Shown piece after piece: positions 8,202-17,604 of a DNA stretch of 64,000 bases (positions are counted from its first letter, which is position 1; every line of letters begins with the position of its first letter). A model generated the notes under the pieces. The model had not been told where the DNA came from. It saw only the letters and a program-made list of their open reading frames with translations, and made no database searches. Origin of the DNA: SZUA-430 sp040080835 (GTDB lineage Bacteria; Pseudomonadota; Alphaproteobacteria; Micropepsales; Micropepsaceae); contig JBEBHP010000006.1 of the NCBI GenBank assembly GCA_040080835.1, positions 62,001 through 126,000 of the forward strand, given 5' to 3'. Position numbers and translations under genes: made by a program.

Positions 8202-10292
8202 TTACTCAAACGGAAATGCAGGTTTGCCCTGGAACACTGGCCCAACCAGTTCAGGCGTTTGTCCTGGCGACCAGGCCCTCAGCGTAAACTTGGCCTTGCG
8301 CACAATGGGAGAGCCTTGCGGGCCATAGTCCTTCTCGGGATTTTCGATGGTCACCAGATTTGCCTCGATGCGGCCCGCGTTGACGCTCATCACACCGTAG
8401 CCGTTTGAATTTGTGTCAACATATTTGAGCCCAGGGCTTGCGCGTTCGTTCCAGAATGCGTCCGAAAGCCAGCTTGATCCGGTCCACGAACGCACGATAG
8501 CTGCATTGACACCACCCAGCAGCGCCAGGTTCATGTTCTCGACGACTTCATTGCCGCTCTGATAAGTCACGATGCTATGGAACACAGAGCTTCCCGTTGA
8601 AGCACGGACGGCGCCACCAAATACAGGTTCCGACGAGATGCCCGCGGTCGCAAACTCCACCGCTACCGGGCTAGTGATTTCCGCATCCGGATCATCAATA
8701 AGAAGGCCGGCCATGTGCATGTGGTGGTCGCCCGCACAGGCAACCAGATTGCTCACGCCGTTGTCACGCACGTAGGTCATGATTTCGGTAAGTTCGGACG
8801 GATACCCATTCCAGCCATCGACACCCAGCTTCGAATTCTTGATCCCCGCAAACCAGATGCTGCCCAGATCCATCCGTACCGGAAGCGCCGGAAATGAGTT
8901 GGCCCAAATTTTCCATCGTGCATCAGAGTTGGTCAGGACATCCTTGAACCAGGCCTTTTGCGCAGGTCCGAGCACGGACCCCGGCGGCGCGGTTCGGCGC
9001 GGGTTGTCAATATCGGTGCCGGGTATCTTCACGGGCGGGTCACCTGCGTTCGCACTGCGTCCCTGGTCCAGAAGTGCAACGGTTTCAATACCCGGTAACG
9101 CCTGTCCATCAATCTTTGGAGGCTTGGGTGGCGGCGACTTGTAGCTGCGATTGTCGGTCAGGATCAGTTCGATCGTCTTGCCCCAGCGCAGAGTCCGGTA
9201 GATCGTGATCGAGTTCAGGGCGTTGCGGTTGTCGATGTTGGGATCAATCCAGTCCTGCGATGGACCAAGATAGGGAGAGTCATTCACGTCGACCCATTTG
9301 AAGTCCCGGGCGGGATTGGCTACCTGGCCGGTCCCGGGCAGGCCCGTCAGCATGGCCGGCACATATTCAAACCAGGCCTGGCTGGCAGCAACCTTTCGTT
9401 TTTGAGCCGGCTTTCCGCCATCGCCGAAATACGTGTCATGGGCCTGCCATGAGTCATTGGTGAATTCGTGGTCATCCCAGATGGACACGAACGGCCATCG
9501 CGCGCGAGCCGTCTGCAGGTTCGCGTCGCTCAGATAGAGCCTGTAAAGGAATCGATAGTCGGCAACCGTTACCGCGTTCGTGGCACCGCCATTCTTGTTC
9601 CAGTCCGTGGGCGGCCACGGCGTGGAGCCATTCGGAAACGGCGGGAAGAACCGCTCGCGTCCGTCAGCACCCTTCAGCCATTTCGGGTTGTGCATGTCGG
9701 AGTCCCAGCGGTCGCCGCGAACCTCGTAGATAAAGTCGCCAAGGAACAGAACGAAGTCGATCTGCTGCTCTGTCGGCGCCGTGATGTCGTCCGCGATCAT
9801 GCGGGCCCAGGCGCCGTAGAACCCCTGTTCAAAATTCTGGCAGCACGCAAATACGAACCGCGTAGGTCTTTCGACATCCGGCATCGGCGCTGTACGCGTT
9901 CGTCCGAGACGTGACTGGTCTCCTGTAGCCAGGAAGCGGTAAAAATAGACAGTGTCAGCATCCAGACCCTGCACCACCAGACGCAAGGTATGGTCACTCT
10001 CGGCTGTGGCAACCAGCATCTCGTCGAGGACGACCTGCGTGAAATCGGGCGTGCGTGCAATCTGCACCCGAACATTGACGGGCTCCGCCGACAGGTCGCT
10101 CGCTTCAACACGGGTCCAGAGCACGATCCCATCAGGCCTCGGATCCCCGGATGCGACCCCTTGCGGGAACCGGTACCGTCCTGTGGTCAGCGCGATCGGT
10201 GCCGCATTTGCAGGGCCAGCCGCGCTCGCCAGATAGGTGCCGGCAAAACCCGCAAGCGTCTTCAACAAATCACGGCGGTGTAGCGTCACCAT
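8202..10292 (-). CDS. phoD: PhoD-type alkaline phosphatase, Tat-exported
   Basis: The protein has about 696 residues and carries a twin-arginine signal (HRRDLLKTLAGFAG, residues 5-18) followed by an A-rich cleavage region near residue 30. A PhoD N-terminal Fn3-like domain (RYRFPQGVASGDPRPDGIVLW) is followed by the metallophosphatase core: LFLGDFIYE, WDDHEFTNDSW, WANSFPALP and ACAGDHHMH. PhoD releases phosphate from mono- and diesters in the periplasm with Fe/Ca cofactors. It is 100 or more residues longer than the Bacillus type. The start could also be ATG 10307; neither ATG has a clear Shine-Dalgarno sequence. Confidence 0.88.
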   Translation of the reverse strand: MVTLHRRDLLKTLAGFAGTYLASAAGPANAAPIALTTGRYRFPQGVASGDPRPDGIVLWTRVEASDLSAEPVNVRVQIARTPDFTQVVLDEMLVATAESDHTLRLVVQGLDADTVYFYRFLATGDQSRLGRTRTAPMPDVERPTRFVFACCQNFEQGFYGAWARMIADDITAPTEQQIDFVLFLGDFIYEVRGDRWDSDMHNPKWLKGADGRERFFPPFPNGSTPWPPTDWNKNGGATNAVTVADYRFLYRLYLSDANLQTARARWPFVSIWDDHEFTNDSWQAHDTYFGDGGKPAQKRKVAASQAWFEYVPAMLTGLPGTGQVANPARDFKWVDVNDSPYLGPSQDWIDPNIDNRNALNSITIYRTLRWGKTIELILTDNRSYKSPPPKPPKIDGQALPGIETVALLDQGRSANAGDPPVKIPGTDIDNPRRTAPPGSVLGPAQKAWFKDVLTNSDARWKIWANSFPALPVRMDLGSIWFAGIKNSKLGVDGWNGYPSELTEIMTYVRDNGVSNLVACAGDHHMHMAGLLIDDPDAEITSPVAVEFATAGISSEPVFGGAVRASTGSSVFHSIVTYQSGNEVVENMNLALLGGVNAAIVRSWTGSSWLSDAFWNERASPGLKYVDTNSNGYGVMSVNAGRIEANLVTIENPEKDYGPQGSPIVRKAKFTLRAWSPGQTPELVGPVFQGKPAFPFE

Positions 10293-10450
10293 GTCCTGAG
10301 CGATCATCCATTTCGATAGCGATGGGCCGACGCTACAGCATCTTGTGCGCTTTGGCCTAGTGCTGAACCCGGAATTCCCCGGATTCTGAGGCTTCTGTGT
10401 CATAGGTCCAGCCGCTTTCCTGCGATAAACTTTGCCCCGAACAAGGGGTC

Positions 10451-11359
10451 ATGCGCGTGAACAAACTTCCGGTGTTTTCAACCGTTTCCAGAACCTTCGG
10501 CTTTCTGCTCGGAGATATCATCACCATCATTCGCATTTCCTGGCTGCCCTTCCTGATTGCATCGGGCCTCAGTTCTTACGTAGGGGCAGATGCATTCGAT
10601 GCGATGATTGCAGCCAAGGAAAATCCTGCCAGGGCAATGGAAATGGCGCAGGTCAACTTCCTGATCGGCATCGCGGGCTTCGTGGCCAACATCGTAGTGA
10701 TCGTGGCGTTGTTGCGCGTCGTGATGTTTGGCGACCGCAAGCCGGGGTTGCCCGCCTACATCTGGTTCGGCATGACCGAAACCAGGCTCATTGTCGTGTA
10801 CCTGCTGCTCATCGTGGCTGCGATGGCCGGCGTCATTGGCGCAAGCATTGGCTTTGGGATATTCGCGGCCATCGTTGCCGCAGTACCCGGCCTCGAGGCC
10901 GTGATCGGGATTGCAGCTGCAGCACTCATGATCGCAGCGATCTGGGCAGTCGTCAAACTGTCGATCATTCCGGCGGTGGTGGTCGCTGAAAAGGGCCTCG
11001 GCGTCGAGCGGTCCTGGGCGCTGATGAAGGGAAATGCGTTTAGAATGTTTCTGGTATTGCTCTTCATCTTCATACCCGTGGCCTGCTTGAACCTGGTTGT
11101 CGTGCTCGCCATCCTTGGCAGCGATCTGCCGACACTGCCGGATTTCAAGGCGTTATTGATGTCTGGCGGCCAGGCTTCAGCTGAAGCGCTCCGCGTCGCT
11201 GCCGAAACATGGCAAGTGGACATGATGAAAGCGATGCGCGCGCACTGGGTTGAGTTCATGGTGCTGAACTACATATCTTCAATCATCAGTGCCGCCCTCA
11301 CTGCCGGCGTTGCGGGCAATGCCTACCTGGCACTTGCCGGCGAACCCGCACACGAATAA
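10451..11359 (+). CDS. Multi-spanning membrane protein, paralogue of the protein at 12862
   Basis: This 302-residue integral membrane protein has roughly six hydrophobic segments. AAGGGG precedes the ATG. It shares a pattern with the product at 12862: KLPVFSTVSRTFGFLLGD against KLPVLRTIGRVFGFVIER at the N terminus, and (V)VAEKGLGVERSWALMKGN against IVAEGRMSFWRSWQLTRGN in the middle. The RSW..(T/M)(K/R)GN motif recalls the membrane domain of glycerophosphodiesterase-associated proteins. The function is unknown. The oxidase gene between the two paralogues starts 5 bp after this stop, so the three are probably one operon. Confidence 0.85.
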   Translation: MRVNKLPVFSTVSRTFGFLLGDIITIIRISWLPFLIASGLSSYVGADAFDAMIAAKENPARAMEMAQVNFLIGIAGFVANIVVIVALLRVVMFGDRKPGLPAYIWFGMTETRLIVVYLLLIVAAMAGVIGASIGFGIFAAIVAAVPGLEAVIGIAAAALMIAAIWAVVKLSIIPAVVVAEKGLGVERSWALMKGNAFRMFLVLLFIFIPVACLNLVVVLAILGSDLPTLPDFKALLMSGGQASAEALRVAAETWQVDMMKAMRAHWVEFMVLNYISSIISAALTAGVAGNAYLALAGEPAHE

Positions 11360-11363
11360 TCCA

Positions 11364-12833
11364 GTGAAAGGCCTACGCGACAAGTCGATCACGAGGCGCA
11401 GCACGATGACGGCCATCGCTGTGGCGCCGTTCGTGCTGTCGGCTGGACCGCGTGCCTTCGCGCAGGATGAATTGCCACCGTTCCCCGACGGCGATGTCCA
11501 GATCCTGCGTGCCGGTGACCAGGGCTATGAGCAGCATCAGCCCTCCTACAACGCGCGAACGATGTTGCGTCCGCGCTGGCGTGCGCTCTGCAAGTCCATG
11601 ACAGGCCTGAGACGCCTGGTCGACGCCGCGCGAGACCGCAGGATCCCGTTCGCAATTCGCAGCGGCGGCCATTCGTTCGAGGGCTTTTCGCAGAGCGACA
11701 CGCTCGTGATCGATGTCCGCCCGCTGAACAACGTACAGATCAGCCCGGGTGCCTCTGGCCCAATCGCAGTCGTTGGCAGCGGCATCTCGCTTGGCGCACT
11801 CTACAGGGCGACAGCCAGGGCAGGCTTGTGTTTCCCTGCTGGAAGCTGTCCCACAGTCGGTCTGGCAGGCCACATGCAGGGGGGTGGTTTTGGCCTGTTG
11901 TCCCGTGCACTCGGTTTGGCCAGCGATGCATTTCTCGGTGCTGAAATCGTGGACGCGCAAGGCGCGCCGCGAGTCGTGTCTGCCGAAAAGGACCCCGACC
12001 TCTACTGGGCGCTGCAGGGCGGTGGCGGTGGGACCTTCGGCGCAGCCTCGTCCTTCCGCATCGCGCTGTTCCAGATCGGACAGGTACACACCTTTACCCA
12101 GTCATTTTCGCTCCCGATTGCGGCAGCCGTGCAAGTGGTTGATGCGTGGCAGAATTGGGCGCCGGCCGCACCCGACGAAATATCGTCGCTGTTGACAGTG
12201 CGCAGTACAGCGCGGGGGATTACAAACCTGCGACTGGCAGGACAGTCTGTCGGCAATGCGACAACCCTTCAGGACCAGCTTCAACGCTTTGCGGGCAAGG
12301 CATCGCAACCGGCAAATGCGACCATTCGGTCAGGGTCGTTCCTCGAGGCAGTCGACCGCTTTTCAGGTGGCTGGAACTACGAGTCGAAATTCAGCAAGGG
12401 AAAATCGGACTACGTCCTGCAGCCCCTGTCCGCGCAAGCAATCGACACGCTGCTGCGTGGCATCTCCAGCCTGTCCCCCAACAGCATGATTGCGATCATG
12501 GATGCCTATGGGGGAGCAATCCAGCGAAAGCGCAATCACGAAAGCGCATTCGCATTCAGGAATGCGCTTTATTGCATCCAGTATTATTCAAGCTGGTTCG
12601 ACCCGGCGCAGACAGGCTCCCGCCTGACCCAGATGCGCAAGGTCTACGCTGCGATGCGCCCGCACCTGCCAGGTTTTTCCTATGTGAATTACTGCGACCT
12701 CGACCTGACAGACTGGCAGCACGCCTATTGGTCGACGAACGTGGACCGCCTGCGCAACATCAAGGCGCATGTTGATCCGACGAACCTGTTCCATCACGCG
12801 CAGAGTATTACGCCGACAATTGGATTTCAGTGA
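11364..12833 (+). CDS. Tat-exported FAD-linked oxidase with BBE domain
   Basis: The product of about 489 residues is a berberine-bridge-enzyme-like oxidase, with an FAD_binding_4 domain near residues 60-250 and a C-terminal BBE motif (YVNYCDLD...HVDPTNLFHHAQSI). His103 in IRSGGHSFEG and Cys162 in FPAGSCPTVGLAGH match the two residues that attach FAD covalently in this family. Starting at GTG 11364 gives a twin-arginine leader (SITRRSTMTAIAVAPFV), which fits export of a pre-folded flavoprotein; ATG 11406 would lose the arginines. Known relatives oxidise sugars, alcohols or alkaloids to give H2O2. The substrate here is unknown. Confidence 0.88.
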   Translation: MKGLRDKSITRRSTMTAIAVAPFVLSAGPRAFAQDELPPFPDGDVQILRAGDQGYEQHQPSYNARTMLRPRWRALCKSMTGLRRLVDAARDRRIPFAIRSGGHSFEGFSQSDTLVIDVRPLNNVQISPGASGPIAVVGSGISLGALYRATARAGLCFPAGSCPTVGLAGHMQGGGFGLLSRALGLASDAFLGAEIVDAQGAPRVVSAEKDPDLYWALQGGGGGTFGAASSFRIALFQIGQVHTFTQSFSLPIAAAVQVVDAWQNWAPAAPDEISSLLTVRSTARGITNLRLAGQSVGNATTLQDQLQRFAGKASQPANATIRSGSFLEAVDRFSGGWNYESKFSKGKSDYVLQPLSAQAIDTLLRGISSLSPNSMIAIMDAYGGAIQRKRNHESAFAFRNALYCIQYYSSWFDPAQTGSRLTQMRKVYAAMRPHLPGFSYVNYCDLDLTDWQHAYWSTNVDRLRNIKAHVDPTNLFHHAQSITPTIGFQ

Positions 12834-12861
12834 CGCAATAACAGGACATAGTGGGGGAAAT

Positions 12862-13803
12862 ATGAAACTGCCAGTACTGCGCACGATAGGTCGCGTTTTT
12901 GGCTTCGTAATCGAACGCCGTTTCTTCACGTTGTTGCGACTGGTCTGGTTTCCCGCGCTGCTGTCTATGTTCAGCTCCCTCGTGGAGCCGATCTATCTCT
13001 ACGCCGCGCATGGGATAATTCCCCAGCGAGTCCAGCATCAAGTCGTTGGAATGAAACTCAATGTGGATATAGACGGCGATCCGGTCCTGGGGACGATACA
13101 GGTCGTTGATATTTTTCTGCAATTGGTTCTGGGCGCCATCATCGCCGTGAGCGTTCATAGAATAATTCTTCACAATGATGAACAGAAAGGTCAGTATTTT
13201 TATCTGCGCTTCACCAGAGAAGAATTGCGGTACATCATTGCTGGCGCATTGTATTTCGTCGCTGTGCTGCTCGCGGTGATTTTGCCATTTGTCGGGCACA
13301 TTTACTGGGTGAGTTCACATGGCGGTACGATCCCTTTCGATTACAAGCAGCTTTTGGCAGATGAAACTTTGCCAGGTCTGTTCGAAAGCCGCGCCCTGTA
13401 TCCGGTTGCCGGCCTGTCACTACTTTTCGCGCTCGTGATACTCGCGCGGTTCGGATTGACGTTTCCCATTATTGTTGCAGAAGGAAGAATGTCGTTTTGG
13501 CGGTCCTGGCAACTCACGCGCGGCAACTTCATTCGCCTCGTTTGGTTTTGGGTGCTGATCACGTTGCTCGCAGTTACGTTCATCCTGATGCTGCTTGCTA
13601 TACTTGGAATTGCGATAGGGGGCATGGCAGCGGGAATTCTCTCTGGCAGCCAAACCGGAGGCGCGTTGGGTGTGCTTGTTCTCGCGGTTCCGGCGGGAGC
13701 AGCTTTCATCACTTACCTGGTGGTGGGTGTAACACTTTTCATTGCAGCCATGTCATTCAGCTACAAGGCTCTGGCTGACGAGGAATCCGACGAGGTTACC
13801 TGA
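12862..13803 (+). CDS. Multi-spanning membrane protein, paralogue of the protein at 10451
   Basis: This 313-residue membrane protein has about six hydrophobic segments, the last two very glycine-rich. The ATG at 12862 follows GGGGGA and aligns with the paralogue; the longer open frame upstream is inside the oxidase gene. The shared motif is IVAEGRMSFWRSWQLTRGN (about residues 200-220). The base composition is somewhat more AT-rich than that of its neighbours. It sits last in the three-gene run and meets the FecR-like gene tail to tail with an 8-bp overlap. No function can be assigned beyond membrane protein. Confidence 0.85.
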   Translation: MKLPVLRTIGRVFGFVIERRFFTLLRLVWFPALLSMFSSLVEPIYLYAAHGIIPQRVQHQVVGMKLNVDIDGDPVLGTIQVVDIFLQLVLGAIIAVSVHRIILHNDEQKGQYFYLRFTREELRYIIAGALYFVAVLLAVILPFVGHIYWVSSHGGTIPFDYKQLLADETLPGLFESRALYPVAGLSLLFALVILARFGLTFPIIVAEGRMSFWRSWQLTRGNFIRLVWFWVLITLLAVTFILMLLAILGIAIGGMAAGILSGSQTGGALGVLVLAVPAGAAFITYLVVGVTLFIAAMSFSYKALADEESDEVT

Positions 13804-14485
13804 ATGGATTCGGAATGTCTGGCAGTGGGATGGGCGAACGCGAGCGCAGTTCATCGAGGCCCCGCTCGATGGCGCGGTCGGCGGACTGGTGAATGAAATC
13901 GCGGACGCCGCCGATGAACATTCCCTTGGCATCCGCCAGGATCGAGTGTCCGGCAACAACGTCCAGCACTTCGTTGGTGAGGTTGGAGACGACACTCGCA
14001 GCTCCTTCAATGGTGCTCATCTCGGTGGAGCCATCTTCATAGACGTCGATCAGCAGTTCTGTGCCGCGAATGCCGATGCCGACGGTCGGCGTGTTCAGCT
14101 TCATGTTTTTCTCTGGCATTTGTCCTGAAACAAACCTGAACGCGCCCTTTGCCAGCATCACGGCTGACCGGCTCTTGTCGCCCGCATACACGTACTCGTC
14201 GATGGTCATGTTGGCGTTCTCGCCGAGCGACAATTGAGAGTCATCGATGAACCGGACCACGGCCGCACTGTCATCGCCTGTTTCAAGCTTCTGGCTCTTG
14301 AAGATCTGTGCAGCCTCGCTCAGCGCCATCTGTGTTGCGCCTTTCAGCGTGCCCCACACATCATTTTCCTTGCGTGACAGCTTGCCCACGCCGCTGTCGG
14401 CCCGAGCCGGAACAATCCCAAGCGCGAGCATGGCACTATGTGCGGCAGCGAGCATCAGTCCGGCACGGCGTGAAATCTTCAACAT
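13796..14485 (-). CDS. Periplasmic FecR-domain protein
   Basis: This 229-residue protein has a signal peptide of about 29 residues ending in PARA. The FecR-like core runs from about residue 55: ETGDDSAAVVRFIDDSQLSLGENANMTIDEYVY, then KGAFRFVSGQMP and NTPTVGIGIRGTELLIDV. This is the form seen in stand-alone FecR proteins rather than in TonB sigma regulators, because no anti-sigma N terminus or membrane helix follows. The start is 13 bp after the uvrA stop on the same strand, so it may be read through from uvrA. The role is unknown. Confidence 0.85.
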   Translation of the reverse strand: MLKISRRAGLMLAAAHSAMLALGIVPARADSGVGKLSRKENDVWGTLKGATQMALSEAAQIFKSQKLETGDDSAAVVRFIDDSQLSLGENANMTIDEYVYAGDKSRSAVMLAKGAFRFVSGQMPEKNMKLNTPTVGIGIRGTELLIDVYEDGSTEMSTIEGAASVVSNLTNEVLDVVAGHSILADAKGMFIGGVRDFIHQSADRAIERGLDELRSRSPIPLPDIPNPFR

Positions 14486-14498
14486 GTTTCGGTTCTCG

Positions 14499-17435
14499 CT
14501 ATTCTGCTGCCCGGACGCGCCTGGCCTTTGTGATCGGCGCAGGTATCTTCTCCGGTTTTGTTTGACGTTTCAGGAGAGGCTTCAGGAACTGCCCGGTGTA
14601 CGAGCGCGCAGCCTTTGCGACATCTTCAGGCGTTCCTGCGGCGACGATCTCGCCACCGCCATCGCCGCCTTCGGGACCAAGATCAATGATCCAGTCAGCG
14701 GTCTTGATTACCTCGAGATTGTGTTCGATCACCACGACCGAGTTACCCTGTTCAACGAGTTCGTGCAGTACCTCAAGCAGCTTGCGTACGTCGTCGAAGT
14801 GCAGGCCCGTCGTGGGTTCGTCGAGGATGTAGAGCGTGCGCCCGGTTGAGCGTCGCGACAGTTCCTTGGACAGTTTCACGCGCTGCGCCTCGCCGCCGGA
14901 TAGCGTGGTCGCCTGCTGACCGACCTTCACATAGGTCAGGCCAACACGTTTCAGCGTTTCCATCTTTTCGCTGATGCTTGGAACTGCCTTGAAGAAATCC
15001 GCAGCGTCCTCAACCGTCATATTCAGAACGTCGGCGATCGACTTGTCCTTGAATTTCACTTCAAGCGTTTCGCGGTTATAGCGTTGGCCCTTGCAGATGT
15101 CGCACTGGACATAGACATCGGGCAGGAAGTGCATCTCTATCTTGATGACGCCGTCGCCCTGGCAGGCTTCGCAGCGGCCGCCCTTGACGTTGAACGAGAA
15201 GCGACCGGGATCATAGCCGCGCGCCTTGGCTTCGGGCAATCCTGCGAACCAGTCTCGGATTGGCGTGAAGGCGCCGGTATAGGTGGCAGGGTTCGAACGC
15301 GGTGTGCGCCCGATCGGAGACTGGTCAATGTCGATGACTTTGTCGAGTAGCTGCAGCCCTTCGATCCGGTCGTGCGGCGCGGGGTTCTCGCGTGCGCCGT
15401 TCAGCTTGCGCGCCGCCATCTTGTAGAGCGTCTCGATGACAAGCGTGGACTTGCCACCTCCCGATACGCCGGTGATGCAGCAGAACGTGCCGAGCGGTAT
15501 TTCAGCAGAGACATTGCGCAGATTGTTCCCGCGCGCGCCGACGATCTTGAGAGACTTGCCATTCCCCTTGCGGCGGATGGCGGGCACTTCAATCTGGCGC
15601 AGGCCGACAAGATATTGCCCCGTCAGGCTTGCCGGATTGGCCATGATGTCTTCAGGCGAACCTTGCGCAACAATCTCGCCGCCATGGATGCCGGCACCCG
15701 GCCCCATGTCGATCACATAGTCCGCCGTGCGGATGGCGTCTTCGTCATGTTCGACAACGACAACGGTGTTGCCGAGATCGCGCAGGCGCCTGAGCGTCTC
15801 AAGCAGCCGTTGATTGTCGCGCTGGTGCAGACCGATCGAAGGTTCGTCGAGAACGTACAGCACGCCTGTCAGGCCCGAGCCGATTTGGGACGCCAGGCGA
15901 ATGCGCTGGCTTTCACCACCCGACAACGTGCCCGACCCGCGCGACAGTGTCAGGTACTCAAGCCCTACATCATTGAGAAAGCGCAGTCGTTCGCGGATTT
16001 CCTTCAGAATGCGCGCCGCAATTTCCTTTTGCTTGGAATTGAACTTCGTGTCGACCGTCCGGAACCATTCGTCGGCAGCGCGGATCGAAAGATTGCAAAC
16101 CTCACCGACGTGCCTGCCTGCGATCTTCACCGCCAGGGCTTCAGGCTTCAGGCGAAAGCCGAGGCAGGTCTCGCATTCGCTCTGGTCCTTGTACTTCTCC
16201 AGCTCCTCGCGCATCCACGACGAGTCGGTCTCGCGATAGCGCCGTTCGAGGTTCGGAATCACACCCTCAAAGGACTTCTTGGTTTCATATCGCCGCAAAC
16301 CGTCATCATAAATGAAGGCAATCACATCCTCACCGGAGCCGCGCAGCACCACGTCGCGCGCTTTCTTGGGAAGATCCTTCCAGGGAACAGTCATCGAGAA
16401 CTTGTAGTGCTTGGCAAGCGCTTCAAGTGTTTGCCCGTAGAGTGTCGATGTTGCCTTGGACCAGGGCGCCACGGCGCCAGTCTTGAGAGTGAGAGTCTCG
16501 TCCGGAATGATCAGCGACTCGTCGAAGAACATCTGTGTGCCAAGCCCGTCGCACTTGGGGCAGGCACCATGCGGCGAATTGAACGAAAAGAGGCGTGGCT
16601 CAATTTCCGAAATCGTAAAGCCGGAAACGGGGCAGGCAAACTTCGCCGAAAAGATCAGGCGTTCCGGGTCACCGTCCTTTGTCTTCTTGTCAGTGAACTC
16701 GGCAATCGCGATCCCATCGGCAAGTTTCAGGGCCTGCTCGATGCTGTCGGGCAACCTGTTGCCGATGTCGGCCTTCACCGCCAGGCGGTCCACCACGACA
16801 TCGATGTCGTGCTTCAGTTTCTTGTCGAGGGCTGGAACCTTGTCGATCTCGTAGAAAGTGCCGTCGACCTTCACGCGCTGGAAGCCGCGCTTCTGCAGAT
16901 CCTGCAGGTCCTTGCGATATTCACCCTTGCGGCCACGCACGATTGGCGCCAGCAGAAAAAGCCGTGTACCTTCGGGCAGAGACAATACCCGGTCCGCCAT
17001 CTGGCTGACAGTCTGGCTCTCGATGGGAAGCCCGGTTGCAGGAGAGTAGGGCACGCCAACGCGCGCAAACAACAGCCGCAGATAGTCATAGATCTCGGTG
17101 ACCGTGCCCACCGTCGAACGGGGATTTCGCGACGTGGTTTTCTGTTCAATCGAGATCGCTGGCGACAGACCTTCGATGTGGTCGACGTCGGGTTTCTGCA
17201 TGAGCTCAAGGAATTGCCGTGCATAAGCCGAGAGGCTTTCCACGTATCGGCGTTGTCCCTCTGCATAAATGGTGTCGAAGGCGAGAGAGGACTTGCCTGA
17301 GCCTGAAAGCCCGGTTAGCACCACGAGCTGGTCGCGCGGAATGTCGACGTCGACATTCTTGAGGTTGTGCTCGCGCGCCCCACGAATTGAGATGTTCTTT
17401 TGCATCAACGGCTTAGTTGCACTTGTCCGGGCCAC
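14499..17435 (-). CDS. uvrA: UvrA, excinuclease ABC subunit A
   Basis: UvrA (978 residues) is the damage-recognition ATPase of nucleotide excision repair. The first ATPase half opens with GLSGSGKSSLAF and has LSGGESQRIRLASQ as signature. The second has GVSGGGKSTLVIETL and LSGGEAQRVKLSKEL. Zinc motifs are visible as CPKCDGLG, CETCLGFRL, CEACQGDG and CDICKGQRYN. The GTG start follows GGAAGTGAG. It is divergent from ssb, and a perfect GAAC-N7-GAAC LexA box lies between them, so SOS control is expected. The length is normal for the family. Confidence 0.98.
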   Translation of the reverse strand: MARTSATKPLMQKNISIRGAREHNLKNVDVDIPRDQLVVLTGLSGSGKSSLAFDTIYAEGQRRYVESLSAYARQFLELMQKPDVDHIEGLSPAISIEQKTTSRNPRSTVGTVTEIYDYLRLLFARVGVPYSPATGLPIESQTVSQMADRVLSLPEGTRLFLLAPIVRGRKGEYRKDLQDLQKRGFQRVKVDGTFYEIDKVPALDKKLKHDIDVVVDRLAVKADIGNRLPDSIEQALKLADGIAIAEFTDKKTKDGDPERLIFSAKFACPVSGFTISEIEPRLFSFNSPHGACPKCDGLGTQMFFDESLIIPDETLTLKTGAVAPWSKATSTLYGQTLEALAKHYKFSMTVPWKDLPKKARDVVLRGSGEDVIAFIYDDGLRRYETKKSFEGVIPNLERRYRETDSSWMREELEKYKDQSECETCLGFRLKPEALAVKIAGRHVGEVCNLSIRAADEWFRTVDTKFNSKQKEIAARILKEIRERLRFLNDVGLEYLTLSRGSGTLSGGESQRIRLASQIGSGLTGVLYVLDEPSIGLHQRDNQRLLETLRRLRDLGNTVVVVEHDEDAIRTADYVIDMGPGAGIHGGEIVAQGSPEDIMANPASLTGQYLVGLRQIEVPAIRRKGNGKSLKIVGARGNNLRNVSAEIPLGTFCCITGVSGGGKSTLVIETLYKMAARKLNGARENPAPHDRIEGLQLLDKVIDIDQSPIGRTPRSNPATYTGAFTPIRDWFAGLPEAKARGYDPGRFSFNVKGGRCEACQGDGVIKIEMHFLPDVYVQCDICKGQRYNRETLEVKFKDKSIADVLNMTVEDAADFFKAVPSISEKMETLKRVGLTYVKVGQQATTLSGGEAQRVKLSKELSRRSTGRTLYILDEPTTGLHFDDVRKLLEVLHELVEQGNSVVVIEHNLEVIKTADWIIDLGPEGGDGGGEIVAAGTPEDVAKAARSYTGQFLKPLLKRQTKPEKIPAPITKARRVRAAE

Positions 17436-17482
17436 GACTCACTTCCATTCCACAGATTTGACGATTCATAGCTTGACTTTTA

Positions 17483-17497
17483 GAACGTAACAAGAAC
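17483..17497. promoter_or_regulatory. LexA (SOS) box between uvrA and ssb
   Basis: GAAC at 17483-17486 and GAAC at 17494-17497 are separated by exactly seven bases. This is the direct-repeat LexA box known for Alphaproteobacteria (GTTC-N7-GTTC on the other strand). It sits 48 bp before the uvrA start and 107 bp before ssb, so it can control either or both. Confidence 0.85.
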
Positions 17498-17604
17498 ATA
17501 ATGCCATGGCTGCGGTGGCACTCCATCGGGTCCGGTGGTTAATCTCTACCGACAGAAACACGCATAATTCTGACACGACAGGCAAGACAAGAAGGAACAG
17601 GTGA

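Noticed and set aside
10293..10403. Longer N terminus for the PhoD-type phosphatase (start at 10403)
   Set aside because: It would place 37 polar residues ahead of the twin-arginine signal and has no supporting start signal.
15372..17300. 642-codon open frame on the plus strand opposite uvrA
   Set aside because: It is the mirror of a highly conserved, GC-biased gene; the product has no recognisable domain and is rich in Arg, His and Gln as expected of an antisense frame.
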